DNA from: Serinicoccus hydrothermalis
GTDB taxonomy: Bacteria > Actinomycetota > Actinomycetes > Actinomycetales > Dermatophilaceae
Assembly (NCBI RefSeq): GCF_001685415.1
Contig: NZ_CP014989.1
Coordinates: 2,604,001-2,668,000, forward strand
Reading direction: 5' to 3'
DNA: 64,000 bases
The translations under genes were made by a program, and so were the position numbers. Below are positions 15,423 to 25,405 of the stretch, one piece after another. The notes under the pieces are model-generated. The model was not told the DNA's origin and ran no database searches. It saw only the letters and a list, made by a program, of their open reading frames with translations. Numbering within the stretch: position 1 is the first letter of the stretch; each line of letters opens with the position of its first letter.

Positions 15423-18400
15423 ATGCATACTCTTCGCCGCCGGGGCGTCACCCCCGTCCTGCTCCTTCTCGCGCTGCTCCTGGGCTGGGCCGTCGTGCCG
15501 CTGGTCTCCCCGCCTGCAGCCTCGGCGGCCATCAGCCCCGTGGAGGAACGCTCCTCCGGGGTCGTGACGGCGGACGCCCTGCCGACCGCCCAGATGAACG
15601 GCGTGGCCTGGGACCAGGCCGTCGTCGGCGGTACCGTCTACGTCGGCGGGAACTTCAGCCAGGCGCGTCCGGCGGGAGCAGCGCCCGGGACGAACCAGAC
15701 CGGCCGAGCCAACTTGATGTCCTACTCCCTGAGCACAGGGGTCATGACGTCCTGGAACCCGGGTGCGAACGCGCAGGTGCGCGCCGTGTCGGGATCGCCG
15801 GACGGATCACGCATCTACGTCGGTGGCGACTTCACCCAGGTGGCCGGCCAGTCGCGTAGCCGGATCGCCGCCTTCAACACGTCCAACGGCCAGGTGATCG
15901 GCAGTTTCGCACCGCCCGTCGGCTACCAGGTCAACGATATCGTGGCGACCGATGACGTCGTGTACGTTGCAGGTTCATTCGCCGGCGTTGGGTCTCAGGA
16001 GCGGTCCAACCTTGCCGCGTTCAGCGCGTCCAATGGGGCGCTCCTGGGCTGGGCCCCTTCGGCGGATAACCAGGTGCTGACCCTTGCCCTCTCGGAAGAC
16101 GACTCTGAGGTTCTTGTCGGCGGCCACTTCGAGAGCATCAACGGTGCGGCCGTCCGTGGGCTGGCCAAGCTGGACGCGCAAACCGGTGCACTTCTTCCGT
16201 GGCCTGTGGCCGTCAGCAACGCCGGGCCGGACGCGGCCATCAACAACCTCAAGGTCGAGGGTGAGACGGTGTTCGGTAGCGGCTTCCACTTCGGGCCAGG
16301 TGGGAACATGGAAGGTCCCTTCCAACTGGACGTCGAGACGGGTGACACCGTCTGGGTAGCGGACTGCCATGGGGATACCTACGACATCTACCCCGACTCG
16401 GTGGTCTACGCCGTCGGTCACGCTCACTACTGCGGCAATACCAGTATGGGATTCCCTCAGTACAGCACCTGGCGGTTCCAGCACTCCATGGCCTGGACCA
16501 GGGAAGCGACCGGGACCAACATCCGTGAGGTCCACGGTTACGCCAACTGGGAGGGCCAGCCCAGTCCCTCGATCGTGACCTGGTTGCCCTCGATGAGCAT
16601 CGGCAGCTTCACCGGCGCCTACCAGGCAGGCTGGACCGTCGAGGGCAATGATGACTACGTCGTCATCGGCGGAGAATTCCCACGAGTCAACAGCCAAGGT
16701 CAGCAGGGCCTGGTCCGCTTCGCCAAGGGGACAGCTGCGCCTCGTAACCAGGGTCCGCGCTTCGATGGTGGTGTCTTCGCCCCCGAACTGTTCGCGGTCG
16801 CTGCAGACAAGGTGAAGGTGTCGTGGACCGCCGGGTACGACGCAGACGACCGTGACCTGACCTACCGGGTCGTGAAAACGGGCACCGGAGTCGTCCACGA
16901 GACCACCGCAGCCTCGACGTGGTGGGACACGCCTGCCCTGGCTTGGGTTGATGACGACGTCACGCCAGGACAGTCGTACACGTACTCGGTCCGAGCCCTC
17001 GACGGTGACGGCAACCAGGTCTTCGGTAGCTCGCGCAGCATCACGATGCCGACCAGCGTGGAGCGCTCCGACTACGGGCAGGCCGTGCTCGAGAGCGAGC
17101 CGTCCATCTACTGGCCGCTCAACGACACGGGCTCGCCCGTCCGTGACCACGCAGGGGGGTACCAGGGAGTCGCCGGCTCCCAGGTGATCTTCGGCCAGCC
17201 CGGAGCCATGGACGGCGAGACGGCCATCCGCGTGGACGGCAGCAACAACGGTCGGGTGTACGCCAGTGCCCAGAGCCACGCCCCGACCGAGATGTCCGCC
17301 CAGGTGTGGTTCCGGACGACGAGCAGCGGCCGCCTTCTCGGTTTTGGTGACCTGGCCACGGGGAACTCAGGCCACCGGGACCGTCAGCTCTACATCGGGA
17401 GCGACGGCCGTCTGAACTTCGGTGTGCGGACCGGAGGCACCTCGGTGGTTACGAGCGGCCAGACCTACAACGATGGCCAGTGGCACCAGGGTGTGGCCAC
17501 CCTCAGTGGCAGTACGGCTCGGCTCTACGTGGACGGAGTTCTCGTCGCTCAGCGTCACGACCTGGGCGAGCCCGAGGAATATGTCGGTCACTGGCGTCTC
17601 GGGGGCGACAGCCAGTCCGGTTGGCCATCAGCGGGCAACAGCAACTTCAACGGGTGGATCGACGACATGTCGATCTACGACAGGGCCCTGACGAGGGCTG
17701 AGGTGCACGGGCTCTACGAGGCATCGGGCCGCGAGGCAGCCTTCGCGGAGGAGCCCGACGATGCCTACGGACAGGCGGTGTTCGAGCGTGAGCCAGACCT
17801 GTACTGGCGACTCAACGAGACGGACGGGTCCGTCGCCCGCGACTCCTCGATCCTCAACAAGACGGGGACCTACCGTGGCGGGCACACCAAGGGCGTGAGC
17901 GGCGCGCTGGTCGACGTCGAGGACACGGCCGTCGCCGTCAACGGTTCGAACGGCTTCATCTCTGCGGATGCGCCGACGTCCGACCCGCAACGGTTCAGCA
18001 CGGAGGCATGGTTCCGTACGACGAGCACGTCGGGCGGCAAGATTATCGGTTTCGGGAACAGCAATACAGGTCTGTCCTCGAGCTATGACCGGCACACCTA
18101 CATGCGGAACGACGGTCGCCTCGTGTTCGGTGCGTGGACCGGCCAGGAGCAGACCGCCGTCTCTGACACGGCATACAACGACGGTGAGTGGCACCATGTG
18201 GTCTCCACACTGGGCGATGGTGGGATGAGCCTCTACGTCGATGGTGAGCTGGTGGCGACCAACCCGAACACGGTGGCGCAGGCGTACTCCGGCTACTGGC
18301 GCGTGGGTGGTGACCGGGTCTGGGGCGGCGCCTCCAGCAACTACCTCGCCGGCGACCTCGACGAGGTGGCGGTCTACTCGCGCCCCTTGACGGCCGAGCA

Positions 18401-21400
18401 GGTCGTGGAGCACTATTCCATCGGCAGCAGCACGGTGCCGAACGAGTCGCCGAACGCTGCGTTCAGCCATGAGGCAGACCATCTCGACGTCACCTTCGAC
18501 GCGTCTGCCTCGACAGACCCCGACGGCACCATCGAGAGCTACGCCTGGGACTTCGGGGACGGCACCACGGGCACCAACATCCAGGCGACGCACAGCTACT
18601 CGGACGGAGGCACCTACGAGGTGACTCTCACCGTTACCGATGACCGTGGAGGTACGGACGAGGTCAGCAACGAGGTCGTGGTCGTCGCGAACACGCCACC
18701 GGTCGCGTCCTTCAGCTCAGAGGTCTCTGACCTGCAGATCTCGGTCGATGCCACCGGATCGGAGGATGAGGACGGGTCGATCACCTCGTTCACCTGGGAC
18801 TTCGGTGACGGAAGCGCCGCCACAGGGCCGGTCAACTCGCACACCTACGGCGAGCCCGGCACCTACACCGTCGAGCTGACGGTGGTCGATGACGACGGTG
18901 CCGTCGCGACCATGTCGGAGGACGTGACGGTCACTGCCCCACCGCCGAACCAGGAGCCGCAGGCGGCCTTTGAGGCGAGCGTGACCGACCTGATGGTGGC
19001 GGTGGACGCCTCCGAATCTGACGACCCGGACGGCGACGTCGTCAGTTACGACTGGGACTTCGGTGACGGTGGCAGCGGCAGCGGTGTGCAGACGTCATAC
19101 ACCTACGCCGAGGCCGGGACCTACGAGGTCACGCTCGTCGTCACGGATGACGACGGTGCCAGCGCATCGACGACCCAGCAGGTCACGGTCACGGCACCAC
19201 CCGCCGAGGTGGCGCCGCAGGCAGCCTTCTCGCTCAGTGCGGAGGACCTGAACCTGACCGTGGACGGCAGCGCCTCCATCGACACCGACGGCACCATCGA
19301 GTCCTTCGCATGGGACTTCGGTGATGGTGCGACGGCGACAGGGGCCACAGCCACGCACACCTACGCCTCGGCCGGCACGTATACCGTCACCCTGACGGTG
19401 ACGGACGACGATGGCCTGCAGGACAGTGCCTCCGAAGAGGTCACGGTCACGGCGGCGCCGGCGAACACCCCGCCCGTCGCGGACTTCTCCGCCGATGTGT
19501 CGTTCCTGTCCGTGAGCTTGGACGCCTCGGCATCGAGTGACGCGGACGGCACCATCACGTCCTACGCGTGGGACTTCGGGGACGGTGCGACGGCCGATGA
19601 GGCCGTCGTCTCGCACACCTACGACAGTGCCGGCACCTACGAGATCACCCTCACGGTGACCGACGACGACGGCGCGGAACACTCGGTGAGCGACACCATC
19701 ACCGTGGTCGCGCCGGTCCCTGAGAACGAATCCCCTGTGGCCGCCTTCGAGAGCACTGCGACCGGTCTCAACGTGGCGTTCGACGGCACCGGCTCGGCCG
19801 ATCCGGACGGGACGATCGCCACGTGGACGTGGTCCTTCGGCGACGGCGCGAGCGCGTCGGGAAGTGCGCCGGCACACACCTACCAGGCGGGTGGAACCTA
19901 CACCGTGACGCTCACCGTGGTGGACGACGACGGCGCTTCGGACACGGTGACACGTCAGCTCACGGTGGCCGCTGACCCGGGTGCTCAGACCTTTGCCCTG
20001 GACACGTTCCAGCGCTCCGTCAGCAACGGCTGGGGTTCGGCCGAAACCGGAGGGGCGTGGTCCTCGACCCAGAACGGTTCGCTCTTCTCTGTCGCGAACG
20101 GGGTCGGCACCATGCGTCTGGCCAACCCGGGGAGCAGCGTGACCACCGGGCTGGGTGCCGTGTCGGCGCGTGATGTGGACACGACCGTCGACCTGACCTA
20201 CGACAAGGCTCCTACCGGCTCGGGGATCTACGGCACCGTGATGGTCCGACGGGATGCCACGGACTCGTACCGGTTGCGTGCCCGTCTGATGCCCACGGGG
20301 ACCATGCTGCTCCTGAGTCGCGTCTCGGGTGGCTCCGAGGTCTACCTGGACAACACGACCGTGCCGTGGGTGTATCAGCCCGGCGAGGTGATCCGCCTCC
20401 GGCTCGTGGCTGACGGGGCCTCCCCCACCCAGCTGAGCGGGAAGGTGTGGCGTGCCAACGAGGCCGAACCACAGGTCTGGCAGCTGTCGGCCACGGACTC
20501 GACCTCTGGGCTGCAGGACGCCGGCTCGGTGGCGGTCTTCAACTACCTGGGCGGGTCGGTCGCGAACGCGCCCGTCGTGGGTGGCGTCGACAACCTGGTC
20601 GTCGGTTCGACCGGAGCTCCGCAACCCAACCTCCCCCCGGTGGCGGCGTTCACGGGGCTGGTTGACGGGCTCACGGTGCAGGTGGATGCGAGCTCGGCCT
20701 CCGACCCGGACGGTGATGTCGCGGCGTACGCCTGGGATTTCGGAGACGGCAGCACGGCGACGGGCGTGGATGCCAGCCACGACTATGCCGAGGCCGGCAC
20801 CTATGACATTTCCCTGACCGTCACGGACGACGACGGGGCGGAGCACACCGTGACACGTCAGTTCACCGTGGTCGACCCAGAGGTGAACCAGCCACCGGTC
20901 GCCGACTTCGACAGCGTGGTGGAGGGCCTGAACCTGGACGTCGACGCGTCCGCATCCTCGGACCCCGACGGCAGCCTGGCCTCGTTCGACTGGGACTTCG
21001 GCGACGGTTCCACAGGTGAGGGTGAGGTCACGCAGCACGTCTATACGGAGCCGGGAACCTACAGTGTCGAGCTGACCGTCACCGATGACGAAGGTGCGAC
21101 GGACTCGATGACCCAGGACGTCACGGTCGGAGAGGTGGCAGGCCCGGACGTGCTCAAGCGTGACACCTTCTCCCGTCAGGTCTCGGCCGGCTGGGGGACC
21201 GCCGACATCGGCGGCGCCTGGACACCGCAGGGGTCGAGTGCGCCCTTCTCGGTCGTCGACGGGGCGGGCACGGTGACCATGGGGTCCCCGGGCAGCGGCC
21301 CGAGGATCTTCACGGGCGCCGTCCCGGAGGCGGATGTGGACGCGGCCTTCACCGTCAGCCTGAACAAGGCACCGACCGGTGGGGACACCTACGTCACTAC

Positions 21401-21779
21401 CTCGGTGCGCCGGGATCCCGACACGAACGACCAGTACCGGGTGAAGCTGCGCATCCGTCCGACCTCCACCAGCATGATCCTCACCCGAGTCGTCGACGGC
21501 ACGGAGACCACCCTGACGTCGGCCACCGCATCCGGCCCGGCCTACTCCGCGGACGAGCAGCTCGGCGTGCGTATCCGTGCGCAGGGCTCAAGTCTGCAGG
21601 CCAAGGTGTGGCCGGCTGGGGAGTCCGAGCCCGAGGGCTGGTTGGTCCAAACGACAGATACGACCCCGGGACTGCAGGACGGTGGTTCGTTCGGGTTCCA
21701 GGCGTACCTGTCTGGGGTGGCGACGAACGCACCTGTGGTGGCCCGCTTCGACGAGTTCATCGTCACCGGCGCGGAGTGA
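15423..21779 (+). CDS. Giant secreted PKD/LamG beta-propeller surface protein
   Basis: A 2118-residue exported protein. In order: a signal peptide (about 1-37, ending PPAASAA); a beta-propeller of delta-60-type repeats (about 45-435; IYVGGDFTQVAG, VYVAGSFAGVG, EVLVGGHFESING); an FN3-like domain (about 440-545); two LamG/concanavalin-like domains (from about 555 and 785; IYWPLND and LYWRLNE starts); six PKD domains (about 1005-1515; each with WDFGDG or WSFGDG); a lectin-like module (about 1520-1730); two more PKD domains (about 1735-1900); and a second copy of the module (about 1905-2118). No LPXTG, SLH or transmembrane anchor is seen at the C-terminus, so it is presumably released or held by sugar binding. 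PKD and LamG domains suggest a structural adhesin or glycan-binding role. Confidence 0.9.
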   Translation: MHTLRRRGVTPVLLLLALLLGWAVVPLVSPPAASAAISPVEERSSGVVTADALPTAQMNGVAWDQAVVGGTVYVGGNFSQARPAGAAPGTNQTGRANLMSYSLSTGVMTSWNPGANAQVRAVSGSPDGSRIYVGGDFTQVAGQSRSRIAAFNTSNGQVIGSFAPPVGYQVNDIVATDDVVYVAGSFAGVGSQERSNLAAFSASNGALLGWAPSADNQVLTLALSEDDSEVLVGGHFESINGAAVRGLAKLDAQTGALLPWPVAVSNAGPDAAINNLKVEGETVFGSGFHFGPGGNMEGPFQLDVETGDTVWVADCHGDTYDIYPDSVVYAVGHAHYCGNTSMGFPQYSTWRFQHSMAWTREATGTNIREVHGYANWEGQPSPSIVTWLPSMSIGSFTGAYQAGWTVEGNDDYVVIGGEFPRVNSQGQQGLVRFAKGTAAPRNQGPRFDGGVFAPELFAVAADKVKVSWTAGYDADDRDLTYRVVKTGTGVVHETTAASTWWDTPALAWVDDDVTPGQSYTYSVRALDGDGNQVFGSSRSITMPTSVERSDYGQAVLESEPSIYWPLNDTGSPVRDHAGGYQGVAGSQVIFGQPGAMDGETAIRVDGSNNGRVYASAQSHAPTEMSAQVWFRTTSSGRLLGFGDLATGNSGHRDRQLYIGSDGRLNFGVRTGGTSVVTSGQTYNDGQWHQGVATLSGSTARLYVDGVLVAQRHDLGEPEEYVGHWRLGGDSQSGWPSAGNSNFNGWIDDMSIYDRALTRAEVHGLYEASGREAAFAEEPDDAYGQAVFEREPDLYWRLNETDGSVARDSSILNKTGTYRGGHTKGVSGALVDVEDTAVAVNGSNGFISADAPTSDPQRFSTEAWFRTTSTSGGKIIGFGNSNTGLSSSYDRHTYMRNDGRLVFGAWTGQEQTAVSDTAYNDGEWHHVVSTLGDGGMSLYVDGELVATNPNTVAQAYSGYWRVGGDRVWGGASSNYLAGDLDEVAVYSRPLTAEQVVEHYSIGSSTVPNESPNAAFSHEADHLDVTFDASASTDPDGTIESYAWDFGDGTTGTNIQATHSYSDGGTYEVTLTVTDDRGGTDEVSNEVVVVANTPPVASFSSEVSDLQISVDATGSEDEDGSITSFTWDFGDGSAATGPVNSHTYGEPGTYTVELTVVDDDGAVATMSEDVTVTAPPPNQEPQAAFEASVTDLMVAVDASESDDPDGDVVSYDWDFGDGGSGSGVQTSYTYAEAGTYEVTLVVTDDDGASASTTQQVTVTAPPAEVAPQAAFSLSAEDLNLTVDGSASIDTDGTIESFAWDFGDGATATGATATHTYASAGTYTVTLTVTDDDGLQDSASEEVTVTAAPANTPPVADFSADVSFLSVSLDASASSDADGTITSYAWDFGDGATADEAVVSHTYDSAGTYEITLTVTDDDGAEHSVSDTITVVAPVPENESPVAAFESTATGLNVAFDGTGSADPDGTIATWTWSFGDGASASGSAPAHTYQAGGTYTVTLTVVDDDGASDTVTRQLTVAADPGAQTFALDTFQRSVSNGWGSAETGGAWSSTQNGSLFSVANGVGTMRLANPGSSVTTGLGAVSARDVDTTVDLTYDKAPTGSGIYGTVMVRRDATDSYRLRARLMPTGTMLLLSRVSGGSEVYLDNTTVPWVYQPGEVIRLRLVADGASPTQLSGKVWRANEAEPQVWQLSATDSTSGLQDAGSVAVFNYLGGSVANAPVVGGVDNLVVGSTGAPQPNLPPVAAFTGLVDGLTVQVDASSASDPDGDVAAYAWDFGDGSTATGVDASHDYAEAGTYDISLTVTDDDGAEHTVTRQFTVVDPEVNQPPVADFDSVVEGLNLDVDASASSDPDGSLASFDWDFGDGSTGEGEVTQHVYTEPGTYSVELTVTDDEGATDSMTQDVTVGEVAGPDVLKRDTFSRQVSAGWGTADIGGAWTPQGSSAPFSVVDGAGTVTMGSPGSGPRIFTGAVPEADVDAAFTVSLNKAPTGGDTYVTTSVRRDPDTNDQYRVKLRIRPTSTSMILTRVVDGTETTLTSATASGPAYSADEQLGVRIRAQGSSLQAKVWPAGESEPEGWLVQTTDTTPGLQDGGSFGFQAYLSGVATNAPVVARFDEFIVTGAE

Positions 21780-21800
21780 GAGCAACCGAACTGTTGGCCG

Positions 21801-21839
21801 CTTCCGCTGCCGCGCTTCCGTGAAGCGCGGCAGCGGAAG
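21801..21839. terminator. Perfect 18-bp hairpin with 3-nt loop
   Basis: CTTCCGCTGCCGCGCTTC, the loop CGT, then the exact reverse complement, 21 bases after the stop of the giant surface protein. It is the strongest hairpin I noticed here but lacks a following T-tract. It contains the only upstream GTG (21820) available to the flippase gene, in its loop. Confidence 0.6.
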
Positions 21840-23040
21840 GTCGCAGGCACTCGGGGGGGTTGCTGCGCAGGGTACCCAGGCGGCGTCGAGCTTCGTCTTG
21901 CAGCTTCTGGCGGTTCGACTGTTGGGCGCTGAGGGGCTCGGGGTGTTCGCCTCGATCTATGGGGTCGTTGTCCTAGGCACCGCCATCAACACGGGTTTGG
22001 TGGGTGATTCGCTCACGGTCCTAGGTCGGCATCAGCGTGGCATTCGGGCGGCCCTCCAGGTGTGGGGACTGATGGTTCCTTTGGCTTTCGGAACCATGCT
22101 GGGGGTCGGTGCCTGGGCCGCAGGAGCGCTCACGGCGTGGTTCGCCGTCGCTCTGTCCGTGTCTACATCCTTGTTCCTGATCGAGGACCTCCTGCGGCGC
22201 CTCCTGATGGCCAATTTTCGCTTCGGGCGCATTGTCATCGTCGACGTGTGCGGTTTGACATCCAGCTCTCTCACCTTGGTCGTCATCGCGACCGTTTCGA
22301 CCCTCGAGGTCGGGCACTTCTTCCTAGCGTTGGCTCTTGGACAGGCCCTTGCGCTCGTCGTCGCCTTCTCAGTTCTTCCCGCGCCTGAACGATGGTGGGC
22401 CCCCATAGGGTCAGCTAATTTGGGGACGGTCGCCCGCTACGGATCGTGGAGGGCGGTTCAGGCCAGCATCAAGCCAGCCCTGCTCGCGTTCGTGCGCATT
22501 GCCGGGCTGGGGTTTGTGGGGGCGGCAGCCGTTGGCCAACTCGAGGCGTCGCGCGTCTATCTGTCCCCAGTCCTCATCGTCATCGGTGGTTTGAGTACCG
22601 TCATGCTGGCGCGGTTTGCCGCCAGGAAGGGGGACGGGCTTGACGAGCTGATCAGGGCCGCGGATAGGTCGGCTGCATGGATCAGTGGCCTCAGCCTCCT
22701 CCCTGTCGGGGCTGCCTTGGCCTTGGAACCGGTAGCCGCGCCGCTGCTCACGGGAGGTGATTTCTCCTTGCCGCTCATCACCCTGCTCGGATGGGGTGCC
22801 TATGCGGTGGCGACGGGCTTCACTGCTCCTTACAGCACGCTCGCTGCCGTCCGCGGATCTCAGCGCACTGTGGTGGGAGTCCGAGTGGCTGAATCGGCCG
22901 TGGCGGCGGGCGTCGTCCTCCTGGTCCTGTGGTGGAGTTCGACCATCACGTGGGCTCCTCTCCTTCTCGGAATCGGTTCTGGGGTGGGGGGTCTGTGGTT
23001 GCGAGCCATACTGAAGCGCCAGGTAGAAAGGGAGCCATGA
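21820..23040 (+). CDS. Wzx-type polysaccharide flippase (first copy)
   Basis: A multi-pass membrane protein (about 406 residues, 12 or so hydrophobic helices) of the oligosaccharide-flippase/MATE-MVF fold, which moves lipid-linked repeat units across the membrane. The N-terminal helix (QAASSFVLQLLAVRLLGAEGLGVFAS) is the typical Wzx start, and GSWRAVQASIKPALLAF and a polar Arg/Asp loop lie mid-protein. The start is uncertain. GTG 21820 sits in the loop of a perfect hairpin and has no free ribosome site; a TTG near 21898 would cut the first helix. Upstream frame extension would overlap the surface protein. It overlaps the next glycosyltransferase by 4 bp. Confidence 0.85.
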   Translation: MKRGSGRSQALGGVAAQGTQAASSFVLQLLAVRLLGAEGLGVFASIYGVVVLGTAINTGLVGDSLTVLGRHQRGIRAALQVWGLMVPLAFGTMLGVGAWAAGALTAWFAVALSVSTSLFLIEDLLRRLLMANFRFGRIVIVDVCGLTSSSLTLVVIATVSTLEVGHFFLALALGQALALVVAFSVLPAPERWWAPIGSANLGTVARYGSWRAVQASIKPALLAFVRIAGLGFVGAAAVGQLEASRVYLSPVLIVIGGLSTVMLARFAARKGDGLDELIRAADRSAAWISGLSLLPVGAALALEPVAAPLLTGGDFSLPLITLLGWGAYAVATGFTAPYSTLAAVRGSQRTVVGVRVAESAVAAGVVLLVLWWSSTITWAPLLLGIGSGVGGLWLRAILKRQVEREP

Positions 23041-24179
23041 ACCATTGCGAAATTCTTGTGGCTCACCCGTCGCCCGATCTGTACGGTTCGGACTTGCAGA
23101 TGCTGGTCACCGTGCAGGCGCTGATGCAGGAGGGATGGGGGGTGACCGTCGTGATCCCGGTTGATGGCCCCCTGTCGTCGAGGCTGCGGGCGTGTGGCGC
23201 GCAGGTCTTGGTGTCCGCCATGCCGGTTCTGCGCAAGTCCGTCTTGACACCACGAGGGTTGGTGGGATTCCTTGCCCAGAGCCTCTCGGGGACGTGGCGC
23301 TCCGTCCGCATGGTCCGCAGTCGGCGGCCAGACGTAGTGCTCGTCAACACCGTGACCATTCCGACCTGGTTGCTGGGCGCCCGCTTGGCGCGGACTCCGG
23401 TGCTGTCGCACGTCCACGAGGCGGAGGAGGAGCAGGGGCGGGTCGTCCGCTCCTTGCTGGCCGGGCAGCTGCTCCTGGCGGATCGCATCGTCGTGAACAG
23501 CGCGGCCGCCCGCCGTGCCCTCGTGCAGGTGGTGCCCTGGCTCGAGCGTCGCCTGCGTGTGGTCCACAACGGTGTTCCAGGTCCCCCGGCACCCTTGTCG
23601 GACCTTCGCCAACGCACTCCTGATGAGCCGCTGCGGGCGGTTCTGGTTGCCCGCCTGTCTCCACGTAAGGGCGTCGACGTGGCCCTGGAGGCGGTGGCAC
23701 AGCTGCGTCGCGAGGGGCAGGACGTTTCCCTGGACATCTGCGGGACGGTCTTCGACGGCTACGAGTGGTACGAGGAGGAGCTTCGGCGCCGAGCGGCGAT
23801 GCCGGATCTTGCCGGTGCGGTCACCTTCCACGGGTACGTCTCTCCGACCTGGCCTGCCCTGGAACGCGCGGACGTGGTGCTGGTGCCTTCGCGGGTCGAG
23901 CCGTTCGGGAACACTGCGGTCGAAGCCATGCTGGCCGGCCGTCCGCTCGTGGCCAGTGGTGTTCAGGGCCTGCTGGAGGTCGTCACCGACCTCTCGACAG
24001 GCCTGCACGTACGCCCAGGAGACTCCCAAAGCTTGGCGGACGCCCTGCTGCGCATCGCAAGAGAGCCGAGCATGGCGCGTGGCCTGGCTCGCGCGGCGCA
24101 GGGCGAAGCACGACGCCGTTTCAGCCCCGAGACATACTCCGAGCTGATGGTTGGGTCAGTGCGCCAGCTGATGGCCTGA
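23037..24179 (+). CDS. Glycosyltransferase family 4
   Basis: A 380-residue GT-B enzyme with the GT4 layout. The N-terminal acceptor half begins ILVAHPSPDLYGSDLQML, the linker holds LRVVHNGVPG, and the donor half starts AVLVARLSPRKGVDVALEA and has SRVEPFGNTAVEAMLAGRPLVA (the E-x7-E signature, both Glu present) and later LLEVVTDLSTGLHV. It transfers a sugar from a nucleotide donor to a lipid-linked oligosaccharide at the cytoplasmic face of the membrane. Coupled by ATGA overlap to the flippase. Its last 59 bases are antisense to the 3' end of the polymerase gene. Confidence 0.92.
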   Translation: MNHCEILVAHPSPDLYGSDLQMLVTVQALMQEGWGVTVVIPVDGPLSSRLRACGAQVLVSAMPVLRKSVLTPRGLVGFLAQSLSGTWRSVRMVRSRRPDVVLVNTVTIPTWLLGARLARTPVLSHVHEAEEEQGRVVRSLLAGQLLLADRIVVNSAAARRALVQVVPWLERRLRVVHNGVPGPPAPLSDLRQRTPDEPLRAVLVARLSPRKGVDVALEAVAQLRREGQDVSLDICGTVFDGYEWYEEELRRRAAMPDLAGAVTFHGYVSPTWPALERADVVLVPSRVEPFGNTAVEAMLAGRPLVASGVQGLLEVVTDLSTGLHVRPGDSQSLADALLRIAREPSMARGLARAAQGEARRRFSPETYSELMVGSVRQLMA

Positions 24180-25398
24180 GAGGCGAACCCGTCCGGGGGA
24201 CTTTGGCTGGGGTGGTGAACAGCGACACGAGAAAAAAGGTGAGGAACGCCGGGCTGCCGTCCACCAGTCCGCTCTCCAGAACGCTGCGCAGCAAGATGGC
24301 CGCCAGCAAGCCCTGCACGAGCATGCGCGGCTCAACTGCCAGGCGGAACGAGTTAAGGACGGTGAGAGCGACCCAGACGCCGAGAAGAACGACCCCGATC
24401 AAGCCCGCCTGCACCAAGGCTGACACCCAGCTGCTGTCGAGGTTCTGAGTGTCCCAGTACTGTCCCAGGACAGGTATCTGCTTCACGGCGAGGCCGCTCC
24501 CCATCCATCGGGTCCACACGGTGTCCGCATAGTCGACCGATGCACCCCACACGATGCTGCGACTGTTGAGGGTCGCGATATCCCCTTCGTCTGCCCCCTC
24601 CCGTGCGATGAAGGACGTCACGGCGTCTGTGCGAGTCGCGATGAGACCAAGGAGGGGGATGGTGAGCGCGAGGGTGACGACGAGCCCACGGCCGAGACGT
24701 CTGGCCTGCACCAACATGACCGCACCCGCCACCATCACGGTCAGCACCGCAGTGCGCGACCCGGTCGCCACCATGGCAGCGCTGAGCAACAGCAGCACCG
24801 CGACATGGCCGGGAGCGGCCCGCCGCAGAATGACTCTGTGGAGCAGGCCGATCACTGGGAGGGCGCACAGGAGCGAGAGCTCGTTGCTGTGCATCTGCGG
24901 TATGCCGCCACCGAGCCGGCCGGTCGCCCAAATGCTCGGCAGTCCGGTGAGGGCGGCGACGAGGGCCACCGCGGCCAAGCTGGCCAGCAGATCATCCAGC
25001 AGCTGGGCTCGCGGGAAGGTCTTCACCAGCAGGACAACGGTCAGGGCCACGATCAACAGCCGCACCGACACCACGCCGGAGACTCGGAGGCCGCCGTCGG
25101 TCCACGCCCCGAAGGTGGACAGCGCGACATACACCACCACGAGCCAGACGACGGCGTTTCCCATCGGCTGTGGAGCCCGCGTAGAGACACGTGCGGCCCA
25201 CGCGAACGCGAGAGTCATGAGGCCGAGCAGTGCTTTCGCCGCCACCACGGCATCCACCCCACCTGAGTAGGTGGTCTGCGTCCGCCAGGTGACGACCGAC
25301 AACACCAGGAGGAGGATGAGCCAACGGGAAGAACGGGCCCAGGGGCGCGGCAGGGTAGCGGCCGTCCCCACGAGGTCATGTCCCGTGGCCACCGTCAT
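24121..25398 (-). CDS. Wzy/O-antigen-ligase-like polymerase (first copy)
   Basis: A 425-residue membrane protein with about eleven hydrophobic helices and the pattern of O-antigen polymerases and ligases. A larger loop at about 275-340 contains SRSIVWGASVDYADTVWTRW and GLAVKQIPVLGQYWDTQNLD before the last helices. The conserved SRTAVL stretch (about 225) recalls the Wzy_C region. It probably polymerises exported repeat units. ATG 25398 lies in the divergent gap shared with the kinase gene, and no strong ribosome site precedes it. It converges on the GT4 gene with a 59-bp tail overlap. Assignment as polymerase rather than ligase is inference from locus context. Confidence 0.82.
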   Translation of the reverse strand: MTVATGHDLVGTAATLPRPWARSSRWLILLLVLSVVTWRTQTTYSGGVDAVVAAKALLGLMTLAFAWAARVSTRAPQPMGNAVVWLVVVYVALSTFGAWTDGGLRVSGVVSVRLLIVALTVVLLVKTFPRAQLLDDLLASLAAVALVAALTGLPSIWATGRLGGGIPQMHSNELSLLCALPVIGLLHRVILRRAAPGHVAVLLLLSAAMVATGSRTAVLTVMVAGAVMLVQARRLGRGLVVTLALTIPLLGLIATRTDAVTSFIAREGADEGDIATLNSRSIVWGASVDYADTVWTRWMGSGLAVKQIPVLGQYWDTQNLDSSWVSALVQAGLIGVVLLGVWVALTVLNSFRLAVEPRMLVQGLLAAILLRSVLESGLVDGSPAFLTFFLVSLFTTPAKVPRTGSPLRPSAGALTQPSARSMSRG

Positions 25399-25405
25399 GA
25401 GGTCA

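Noticed and set aside
19095-21038. A 647-residue open frame antisense to the PKD domains
   Set aside because: It arises from the repetitive GAC/GGC/ACC codons of the PKD repeats on the other strand. Its product is Arg/Gly/His-rich with no domain.
18439-21130. Regularly spaced repeats that could suggest a repeat array
   Set aside because: They are protein-level PKD repeats of about 85 codons with varied DNA, not short identical repeats with spacers, so not CRISPR.
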